A DNA stretch of 54,480 nucleotides, taken from JACPWY01 sp964603655 (GTDB taxonomy: Bacteria; Bdellovibrionota; FAC87; UBA2466). This document shows, piece after piece, positions 42,244-49,467 of this stretch. Position 1 is the first letter of the stretch. Every line of letters begins with the position of its first letter. The DNA is taken from positions 1 through 54,480 of the forward strand of contig CAZRVZ010000061.1 of NCBI GenBank assembly GCA_964603655.1, read 5' to 3'. The translations under genes were made by a program, and so were the position numbers. The notes under the pieces were generated by a model that was given only the letters and a program-made list of their open reading frames with translations, was not told where the DNA came from and searched no databases.

Positions 42244-43526
42244 ACTAAAAACGCGGCGCGGGCGGCGGTGAGTCGATCGAGGTTTCTCCCCAACGGCAGC
42301 GGAAAAACCGTGGGGCAGTCGTGGCGGGTACCCTGGGTGATGTTATCCTTGAGACAATTAATACCCAAAACCTGATCCTGACGATACGCCCGGTACGGCT
42401 CTATCGACCAGTTGTTTGCAAAGAGCGCGAAAAGAGCACCCCACGAAACAATAAAAACGGCATTTCCCCAACGTGAGGCAATTTCAAAAACCCTACCCCA
42501 AAGACAAACGGCGAGCGGAATCAGAATGAGCGAGATCTCACCATAACGTGCACTCTTGGCGGCACCCGTCCCGAAGGGTCCACGTCCCATGCTCACCGTG
42601 GCCACGGCCGCAAAGATGGCGAGCACTCCCGCAATTAGTCCCCAACTCCGATTATCCATCTCCCGCCGGCGCACTAAGACCACAACGGGCACTAGAAGTA
42701 CCAACAGAATTACTACGCCCCAGATGTTTTTTATCGCTTCAATACCAAAACCAAACGACACCAGGTTGAGAAAGAACCTCGTGAACTCCGTTGAAAAGGG
42801 CAGCGCCGGGTGCGGGTGGCCCGGGGGTTGGACGTGTCCAATTAGCCAGATGGCCGCCACCAGCGCGACGGCCATAAAAACTCCCATCGCCCATTGAAAT
42901 GACCTTGCGTCATGCTTGCGCTCCGTCCACCGATAAAACACGCTTATCGAAACCAGGACCAACGCCTGCCCCACCCCCGTCGAAAAAGACAGCACCGTCG
43001 CGGTCAGCAAAAATGTGACCCAAACAGCGCCTCGCGGGCCCAAGCGCCTTTCAAAAAAGGGAGGGATGGCGAGTATTAAAAAAAGCAGCACGAAGTGAAA
43101 CTGGGAATGAAAGCCACTCAAATGGTTACTGACATTCAACGTGGAGAGCAAAAAAACGAGAAATGCCGAAATGAGCGCTGTGGGCCGCTCGGGATTACTC
43201 CACCTGAAAAGTCGGTAACAGGCCCAAAGGAGAATTCCGTAAATCGAGAAACTCGAAAGGGCGAGTAGTCTGGGGTGCGCTCCAAAAAGAGCGGCCGTAA
43301 AATACATGTGGAGACGGGTGGGAACGACGATGTGCTCATTGTGCCTGGCGTAAAGCCAGCGCCAGAATCCTTGCGTGTTCCAGTCGTACCAAACGTCCCA
43401 CTCATCGGCGATGGGCACATCAAGGACATAAAATGCAACTATCCCCCAATGGATCACAAACAGCACGACTAAGGCGCGGTGCCAAACCGGCTGTGCGAGA
43501 AGTGATCGTCGTGGTATATCGAGCAT
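42201..43526 (-). CDS. Polytopic membrane protein, GT-C-like
   Basis: A 441-residue protein with about ten hydrophobic segments. After the first segment, VPIADEWDVWYDW places acidic residues in the first periplasmic loop, and HNEHIVVPTRLH follows, as in GT-C glycosyltransferases that use polyprenyl-phosphate sugars; no known family is assigned. The ATG at 43526 is chosen because the first membrane segment follows soon after; an in-frame extension to 43631 would overlap the divergent DUF2142 gene. Its 3' end and stop lie in the inverted repeat at 42169-42243. Only 13 bp separate its start from that of the divergent gene. Confidence 0.65.
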   Translation of the reverse strand: MLDIPRRSLLAQPVWHRALVVLFVIHWGIVAFYVLDVPIADEWDVWYDWNTQGFWRWLYARHNEHIVVPTRLHMYFTAALFGAHPRLLALSSFSIYGILLWACYRLFRWSNPERPTALISAFLVFLLSTLNVSNHLSGFHSQFHFVLLFLILAIPPFFERRLGPRGAVWVTFLLTATVLSFSTGVGQALVLVSISVFYRWTERKHDARSFQWAMGVFMAVALVAAIWLIGHVQPPGHPHPALPFSTEFTRFFLNLVSFGFGIEAIKNIWGVVILLVLLVPVVVLVRRREMDNRSWGLIAGVLAIFAAVATVSMGRGPFGTGAAKSARYGEISLILIPLAVCLWGRVFEIASRWGNAVFIVSWGALFALFANNWSIEPYRAYRQDQVLGINCLKDNITQGTRHDCPTVFPLPLGRNLDRLTAARAAFLVELVPGTFPDRVTE

Positions 43527-43539
43527 CCGGGGTATTATT

Positions 43540-44892
43540 TTGATCAAGCCGGCAATCGTCAATGACAAGTTCAGCATCATCCGTCTGCCGTGCCTTCTTT
43601 TCACTCTCGGCCTGCTTTTTACCGTCATCACGCCGCCATTTCAGGTCCCCGATGAGAGTACCCACCTTTTCCGGGCGTTTCAGCTCTCCGGCCTCAATGT
43701 TTTCGGGTCAATTGAAAACGGTATCAGCGGAGGCGCGATTCCGTCTGCAATGGTGAGCGAATCGCATACCGAGGGAATCCCCTTTAACATCCACAAAAAA
43801 ACGTCATGGGCCGCCTGGCTCAAGCGCTGGACCTCTGGAACCAGGCTCGACTCTGTCGCCACCCAAAACACCACATTCGTAAATTTCAGTAACTCCGTCA
43901 TCCTCTCGCCGGTTCCGTATATTCCCCAGACCCTAGCGTGCTTCCTCGGTCGAATGGCCGAACTAAGTACAATTCAACTTCTCTATCTCGTTCGGTTTTT
44001 CAACCTCATTGTCGGTGTATTGCTCATGGCAGCGGCGCTTTATCTCATCCGTGACACACTCCATTGGCCCTGGCTCTTTCTGTGGCAAGGCACACCCATT
44101 TACTGTTTTCTACTGGGATCGGCCGGCGCAGACGTCACCACATTGGGACTGGCATTTCTGGTGTTTGCGCTCTTTCTAGCGGAATATTCCCGCCCTGAAA
44201 GAATTGCGACGAGATACTTCTTTATCGTCGCCATTCTTCTGGGACTCTGCAAATCGGTCTATCTCCTCGTTCCATTGGTGTTTTTCGGATTGCACCGATT
44301 TCGCAAACCCCTTTTGGCGCTCGGTCTCCTTGGCGCCGCGTGGGTACCTGGCGTACTTTGGACGGTGCACCAGCAGCGGTTGTTCCCCCAGGTTCGGGTC
44401 GATATCCACTTAAATCCCGTCGAGCAGCTGCATTTTGTGATTACCCACCCGTTTCGATTTTTCGCGGTAACACTTAAGCACTGGCTCGTAAACGGCATGG
44501 GGCTCACCGAGCAGGTAATCGGTAAACTCGGCTGGCTCGACGTGGATCTGGGTTATAAACTGTTGGGATCCTATCTGACGCTTCTGGTACTCGCCCTCGT
44601 CTATTCGCAGGGAACCGAACGACTAACCACACGGCCGAAACTTTGGATTAGCGCAATCGTGTTTTCGACGTTCGAGCTGATTGCTCTAGCCATGTATCTG
44701 TGGACGCCGTTTGGCGTTTGGCGAATCGAGGGGATGCAGGGACGCTATTTACTGCCCATACTCCCTTGCCTGTCACTCATACCAAGCGTGCGCTCCTACC
44801 GCTGGCTGAAACCCGGCGGACTCGTCACCTGCTGGGCGCTTCTCTCCGTTTGGGCGCTGGGGATCACGTTTCATCGTTATTGGGTGCCATGA
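43540..44892 (+). CDS. DUF2142-family membrane protein
   Basis: A 450-residue polytopic protein with about ten membrane segments. The early phrase PPFQVPDESTHLFRAFQLS is the hallmark of DUF2142 (glycosyltransferase-like membrane proteins, often in polysaccharide loci), and a large N-terminal periplasmic loop follows, as in GT-C enzymes. The start is TTG at 43540, since no other start precedes the first membrane segment in this frame. It overlaps the YfhO-like gene by 4 bp (ATGA), so the two are translationally coupled and probably form an operon for glycan or teichoic-like polymer decoration. Confidence 0.8.
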   Translation: MIKPAIVNDKFSIIRLPCLLFTLGLLFTVITPPFQVPDESTHLFRAFQLSGLNVFGSIENGISGGAIPSAMVSESHTEGIPFNIHKKTSWAAWLKRWTSGTRLDSVATQNTTFVNFSNSVILSPVPYIPQTLACFLGRMAELSTIQLLYLVRFFNLIVGVLLMAAALYLIRDTLHWPWLFLWQGTPIYCFLLGSAGADVTTLGLAFLVFALFLAEYSRPERIATRYFFIVAILLGLCKSVYLLVPLVFFGLHRFRKPLLALGLLGAAWVPGVLWTVHQQRLFPQVRVDIHLNPVEQLHFVITHPFRFFAVTLKHWLVNGMGLTEQVIGKLGWLDVDLGYKLLGSYLTLLVLALVYSQGTERLTTRPKLWISAIVFSTFELIALAMYLWTPFGVWRIEGMQGRYLLPILPCLSLIPSVRSYRWLKPGGLVTCWALLSVWALGITFHRYWVP

Positions 44893-47216
44893 TTTTGAAA
44901 GCAAAGCATGCGCTGGCAGTAGGGGCGATCCTCGCCGGATTCCTTCTGGCATTCTTCACCCCATTTCTGTGGGAAGGCCGAACGTTTTTAAATCGCGCCA
45001 AAGGTTATTCAGCGCTTTGCGGGCCGTTGGTGGACGGACAATTCCCGGAAAATTCGGGCGAGGAGAGCGTTCTTCTGTCAGACCCCGTGACCAGCCTCAT
45101 TTACAACGAACCCATGAGTTGGCTCATCCGCAAGCAGCTTTTATCGGGACACCTGCCGCATTGGAGCCGTCAGCTCGGTATCGGCCAACAGGTACTGGCC
45201 GTGATTCAGCCGGGGTTCTTTTTTCCGCCCAACTGGATTGCGTATGGCACCCCCGGCGTGTGGGGAATTGATCTCTCGATACTTTTCAAAATGGCCCTCG
45301 GTTTTCTGGGGTTTTTTGGGCTCCTTCGTCGGGGACTACCACAGGGATTCGGCTTTTCGATAACTGCCTCGCTGGCCGGTGCGATGATATATGCATTCAC
45401 GGGACACGCCTTTCAAAAGGCCAACATGAACAGTCTCGGCGTCTACGCAATCGCCCCGTTTTATCTGTGGAGTATTTTCGGTCTTCACGGGTCACCCTCC
45501 GCGGGGCGGGCACTGGGGCTTGGAGTTGCTTCAGCACTCTTAATATTTGCCGGCTTTCCCGAAACCACGCTCGCCGTCTTTTACCTGGGCGTTCTAGTGC
45601 ACGGTTGGCTCTTTTGGGCCAGCGCCGCTTTGGGTTTTTCGGGTGTTTCCAGTCGTATTTCCCATCAGCGTCGAACCCTGAAACTCACGGCGCTTGGTTA
45701 CCTCTTGGGCGGACTCTGGGCCGCCCCCCAGCTTTTGCCACTCGCCCAAGTTCTCTCCCAACTTTCAACCCGCTATCGACTGGGCAACTTCGGAAGCGGG
45801 CTCGCGCCGATTTCATTTTTGGATGAGCTCGTTTTTCCCAGAGTCACCTCATTGGGAAGTGTGCTCCACCCCGGGTGGATGGGGCCCGTTGCACTTGCCG
45901 CGGCTATCGCCGGATGGCTTCTGATGTTAGACAAGCGATTTTTTAGATACTGGATACTTTTAGGCGCCGTCATTCTTTATGGAATCAAGGCCTTCAACGT
46001 ACCCGGACTCTTTTCACTCTATGGGTTTGTTCCGTTTTTAAAGATCCTTCATTTTTCGCGCGATTTTTCTCTCTGGCTTTGGATTCCAGTCTGCTTCGGG
46101 GTCGCGCTGGCCGTGGATCAGCTGCACACGCTTTCAAGGGACGTTGGCACAAAACGCAGGCGCGCGTTATTCTTAACGCTGTCATTGATTACGGTGGTTA
46201 CGGCGCTGACGATTACTTTTCATTCCCAAAGTGTCGATTGGCGCTGGGCCAACAAGCGCCTGCTCTGGCAGCTCGGTTGCCTTTGCCTGTGGTTTCCACT
46301 TTCACTCGCGGGTTTCAAAGCGCACCACCTGCCACTTCTCTTTCTGGCGACACTGAGCCTTGTCCCCAAAAGCGGGGCTACTAGAACCCCCATAGACCTA
46401 AACACCTGGGCGCTCACGGGTGCACTGAAGGACACCCTAAATATTCCCGATACGGCGAGGCTTGTGCCGCTCAGGTCGCAGAACCGCTGCCCCTCGCCCA
46501 TCACCGCCAACTTCGGTTTTTCCTCAGTTCACAACGTCGATCCATTGGTCTCAGATCGCTTTTTTGATTTTCACCGTCAGTTCTTCGAGTGCGTGGAGCC
46601 GGAGTGTATCTTCGGAATTCGGGGGGTCAGGGGCCAAAACAGAATTTTGCCGTGGCAGATTCTCGGGGCCAACTATTTTGTGACCGGTATCGACGAGGAT
46701 CACCGCCACTTCATTGGCCACGACTCCGATCTCAAGCCACTCCTAACTCACAAACGCCTGACGGTCTGGACCAATCCCCTCGCCTTTCCTAAGGCGATGA
46801 TCTCCTATGGGTGCCGTCGTTTTTCGAATCACCGAGAGGTCTTTAACGCCCTGTTTAAGGAGCAAATCCTGCCTTCCATTGCCTATCTGGAACTATCGCA
46901 AAACACCCCCTGCTCCGAAGATTCCGGCATGGTTCCCGTCGATGTACAAAAGTACGGTGACTACGAGGTTGTGGTTAAAACTGAACTCTCCAAACCCGGT
47001 TGGCTGGTGCTCACGGACGCCTTTCATCCCGATTGGCGCGCATTTGTAGACGGCAAAAGCACACCTACCGTGCCTGCCTTCGGAATGTATCGCGCGGTGC
47101 CCTTACCTCAGGGCGCCCATACGGTCGAGTTTCGCTATTTTCCATTTTGGTTTTACATAGGCACAGTCTGTTTTTGGGCCGGTACCATTTTCAGTGTCTG
47201 GTTAAGCTTTGCCTAA
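44889..47216 (+). CDS. YfhO-like polytopic membrane protein
   Basis: A 775-residue protein with about twelve to thirteen membrane segments, a periplasmic loop early on (ending HLPHWSRQLGIGQQ), and a C-terminal soluble domain followed by one last segment. The C-terminal phrase GWLVLTDAFHPDWRAFVDGKS and AHTVEFRYFPF are diagnostic of the YfhO family, which decorates polymers with sugars from polyprenyl carriers. A frame extending upstream to 44700 is only an overlap with DUF2142; the ATG at 44889 overlaps that gene's stop. Expected role: transfer of a sugar to an envelope polymer. Confidence 0.85.
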   Translation: MILKAKHALAVGAILAGFLLAFFTPFLWEGRTFLNRAKGYSALCGPLVDGQFPENSGEESVLLSDPVTSLIYNEPMSWLIRKQLLSGHLPHWSRQLGIGQQVLAVIQPGFFFPPNWIAYGTPGVWGIDLSILFKMALGFLGFFGLLRRGLPQGFGFSITASLAGAMIYAFTGHAFQKANMNSLGVYAIAPFYLWSIFGLHGSPSAGRALGLGVASALLIFAGFPETTLAVFYLGVLVHGWLFWASAALGFSGVSSRISHQRRTLKLTALGYLLGGLWAAPQLLPLAQVLSQLSTRYRLGNFGSGLAPISFLDELVFPRVTSLGSVLHPGWMGPVALAAAIAGWLLMLDKRFFRYWILLGAVILYGIKAFNVPGLFSLYGFVPFLKILHFSRDFSLWLWIPVCFGVALAVDQLHTLSRDVGTKRRRALFLTLSLITVVTALTITFHSQSVDWRWANKRLLWQLGCLCLWFPLSLAGFKAHHLPLLFLATLSLVPKSGATRTPIDLNTWALTGALKDTLNIPDTARLVPLRSQNRCPSPITANFGFSSVHNVDPLVSDRFFDFHRQFFECVEPECIFGIRGVRGQNRILPWQILGANYFVTGIDEDHRHFIGHDSDLKPLLTHKRLTVWTNPLAFPKAMISYGCRRFSNHREVFNALFKEQILPSIAYLELSQNTPCSEDSGMVPVDVQKYGDYEVVVKTELSKPGWLVLTDAFHPDWRAFVDGKSTPTVPAFGMYRAVPLPQGAHTVEFRYFPFWFYIGTVCFWAGTIFSVWLSFA

Positions 47217-47280
47217 GTACGTGGGCGCCGCGCTGTTTTAGCTGGGAAGATTATCAGTTAGACTCACCTCTGGAGTCTCT

Positions 47281-47466
47281 ATGCACTTTAGCGAAGCGGA
47301 AATTCAGTGTCCCTTTTGCCTGGAGATAATGGCCGTTCCCACCAATATTCAAGACGGCTTGAAACAAGATTTTATCGAGGATTGCGCCGTCTGCTGCCGG
47401 CCCATCCGGATCGTCGTCGAGTTCGACGGGGACGGGGAGTCCCAGGTTACCGTACACAGGTCGTGA
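47281..47466 (+). CDS. CPXCG-motif Cys-rich small protein
   Basis: A 61-residue protein with two zinc-ribbon-like Cys pairs: CPFC near residue 10 and CAVCC at residues 40-44, with acidic residues between and an Arg-Pro-Ile-x-Ile-x-Val segment after the second pair. This is the pattern of the widespread CPXCG-motif family of unknown function. A GGAG ribosome site lies 7 nt upstream. It is likely a zinc-binding cytoplasmic protein. The gene stands alone after the YfhO gene. Confidence 0.8.
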   Translation: MHFSEAEIQCPFCLEIMAVPTNIQDGLKQDFIEDCAVCCRPIRIVVEFDGDGESQVTVHRS

Positions 47467-47909
47467 TGATGGACCGCGCCCATTATCAGGCACTAAATTA
47501 TTCACCGAGAATTGCTGCGCCACGAATGGTGAACCGCTTGACACCTTTCGCGGCAGGAGTTTCCCTTTCCTGAAGGTAGATTAGAATGGAATTCCGGTGC
47601 ATGATTTTAATACGTAACGCATGAGCTCACTCATCTCCACCCATTTCTGCCGTTTCAAGATTTTCGCAATTTTCTTTGGTTTCTTTGGTTTCCTCGGTTT
47701 CGGTGGAAAGAACATTTTGGCCACCCAGACCACCCCGAGCACTCTTGGCGCCGCCTCATGGCCCGGATACTATTCCCCCATATTGGGAGACCCGCTACGT
47801 GGGCCGACGGATCGCAGTGAAGCTGTTTAGTCGGGAGCCGGCGCAAAGACCATGACCATAATTCCTGGGCTTGGTAGTCGGGTATCATTTAGAAGAGACA
47901 CTGCCGTTT
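47467..47909. other. Intergenic region with short tandem repeats
   Basis: About 440 bp with no supported gene. Four 9-bp units (TTTCTTTGG and variants) run in tandem at 47671-47706, inside a 69-codon frame (47621-47830) that has a hydrophobic stretch but no homology I recognise. No promoter of note was identified. The next gene on the same strand is a frameshifted SGNH-type pseudogene. Confidence 0.4.
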
Positions 47910-48772
47910 ATGCCACGACTTTGGATACTGTGCTTACCGGGACTTCTGCTCGTACTTGGACTGGCACCGGTCCATTGGGGCCCGTGGGTATCGCAATCTT
48001 TCGTGGGCCATTTCAAGGGTATCCTAGATGCGCATGTCTACTTCCATAATTTGTACAACACCGGTAATTTTATTCAGGCAGCCGACGTGCTGTTTGTTGG
48101 GGACTCACGTCTGATAACCGCATTCAATCATCAGGGGTTGTCCCCATTCTTCAACGCACGTCACCTGAAATACTACAATCTTGGACTAGCTCGAGCCGGT
48201 GGAAACAGTTTCTATGAAGTGTTGATGACGAAATTGAATCTTAGGCCCCGGTATATCTTGGTTGGGGCCGATTTTTTCTTTACGGACTACGATATCTCGC
48301 GCGCTAGGGTGCTAAACGAAACGCGGTTCGATGCATTCAATTTTATTTGGAGAAAGAATATTACATTCCACGCTCGCCGCCTCCAGTCGCTTATCTTTCG
48401 GGATGGCCAGGTCCCGGCTGTACATCGACGTATCGAAGATGGCACCATTTTCCACCATTTGATTTCGAAAAGGGAAGACATTTTCCGATTGGCATTCGAA
48501 AAAAGTCGGCAAGGATTTCCCTGGGCGACGTCGCTATCGCCCGGCGGGTGGTAAATGCCTGATCGAACCGAGGTGCTCGAATCATTTTCTTTTGCGTCCC
48601 CAACAAGTTTACTTCTCAATCGCAATGTGCCGAATTCGCCGAGGAGCTGGGCGTGCCATTCGTGGGCACGACCATAGAGGCCCTTGAAACATACGACTTC
48701 ACCCACTTGACGATCAGGTCTGCCATGTTATTCCAGCAACGCTTTTTAAAGAGCTTGGATTCTTATTTATGA
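47910..48772 (+). pseudogene. SGNH-hydrolase-like protein, frameshifted
   Basis: A broken gene of about 285 codons. The first frame runs from ATG 47910 with an N-terminal membrane segment, then VLFVGDSRLITAF (an SGNH block I motif, Gly-Asp-Ser) and further segments to about residue 205, and stops at 48554. The next frame continues with SLGDVAIARRVVNA, a TGA at 48560, and then GARIIFFCVPNKFTSQS through LKSLDSYL, ending at 48772. These later pieces look like the C-terminal half of the same family. At least one indel around 48500-48520 and one nonsense codon are needed. It may be a dead relative of the intact SGNH gene at 52547, or the break may be an assembly error. Confidence 0.65.
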
Positions 48773-48808
48773 AAGATCGGGCACTACAAAACCCCTAAAA
48801 CATCACCC

Positions 48809-49009
48809 CTAAAAAATCGCATAGATGAACGGAGCCGCGGAGGTGCTGGCCAAAAAGATCAGAACTGCGCAGACCATTAGCGCGAGCAGAATGGGCGACA
48901 GCCACCATCTTTTGGTGCTGCGCAAGTAATACCAGAATTCGCCGATCAGACTGCTGCTTGTGCTCTGTTGGGCAACTATTTCAAAGTCGGTTAAACTTTT
49001 ATCGATCAT
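48809..49009 (-). CDS. DUF5989 (SxtK-like) small membrane protein
   Basis: A 66-residue protein with a soluble N-terminal third and one C-terminal membrane segment (about 39-58). The pattern GEFWYYLRSTKRWWLSPILL followed by APFIYAIF is the signature of the DUF5989/SxtK-like family, which accompanies carbamoyltransferases in saxitoxin and polysaccharide loci. GGAG lies 6 nt upstream of the ATG at 49009; an in-frame ATG at 49021 is a weaker alternative. It is the last gene of the leftward carbamoyltransferase cassette, 32 bp after the SxtJ-like gene. Confidence 0.75.
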   Translation of the reverse strand: MIDKSLTDFEIVAQQSTSSSLIGEFWYYLRSTKRWWLSPILLALMVCAVLIFLASTSAAPFIYAIF

Positions 49010-49041
49010 CCACGGCTCCAATTACTATCGGTCTCCATTTA

Positions 49042-49467
49042 TCACGACTGACGGAAGTACCTTTTGATATCCGTTACCGGCGCCAGGGGAAGCCAGTAAG
49101 ATTCTTTCCCCGGTTGTCTCCGCAGAGCCAGGGCATCCCTTCCGACAAGCCTGAAAATTAATCCAATAGGGGTCACCACGCCGAAAAACAGGGCCAGTAA
49201 AATGATGTTCGAGACCACCCAACCAATCGGCAAGGAGATGGCCGTCAACCCGATAAAAATCGGCCGAATCGCCTCTGGTGAAAACAGTCCCGCCAGACCC
49301 CACGACAAACCAAGGCCTGCGAGAATAGAGGCTAGCATCCAAGATTCGCGCCCAAACCCAGCTCGGCAAGCCAGGACGCCGAGAAACAAAATCCACAAGA
49401 CGGCAAACTGCCGCAGAATCTTGTTAGACACAGATGCCGGATGAAGAGGTGTTAATCCTGGCGCCAT
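49042..49467 (-). CDS. SxtJ-family membrane protein
   Basis: A 141-residue protein with about four hydrophobic segments. The C-terminal SYWLPLAPVTDIKRYFRQS is the hallmark of SxtJ-like proteins, and VTPIGLIFRLVGRDAL in the middle also fits. SxtJ has no known activity but is constantly paired with SxtI-type carbamoyltransferases. The ATG at 49467 overlaps the carbamoyltransferase stop in the TGATG style, so the genes are translationally coupled. A longer start at 49497 would overlap by 31 bp and is less likely. Confidence 0.78.
   Translation of the reverse strand: MAPGLTPLHPASVSNKILRQFAVLWILFLGVLACRAGFGRESWMLASILAGLGLSWGLAGLFSPEAIRPIFIGLTAISLPIGWVVSNIILLALFFGVVTPIGLIFRLVGRDALALRRQPGKESYWLPLAPVTDIKRYFRQS

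Noticed and set aside
47621..47830. 69-codon frame with a hydrophobic Phe/Gly stretch
   Set aside because: Hydrophobic stretch is produced by a 9-bp tandem repeat; no other evidence of coding.
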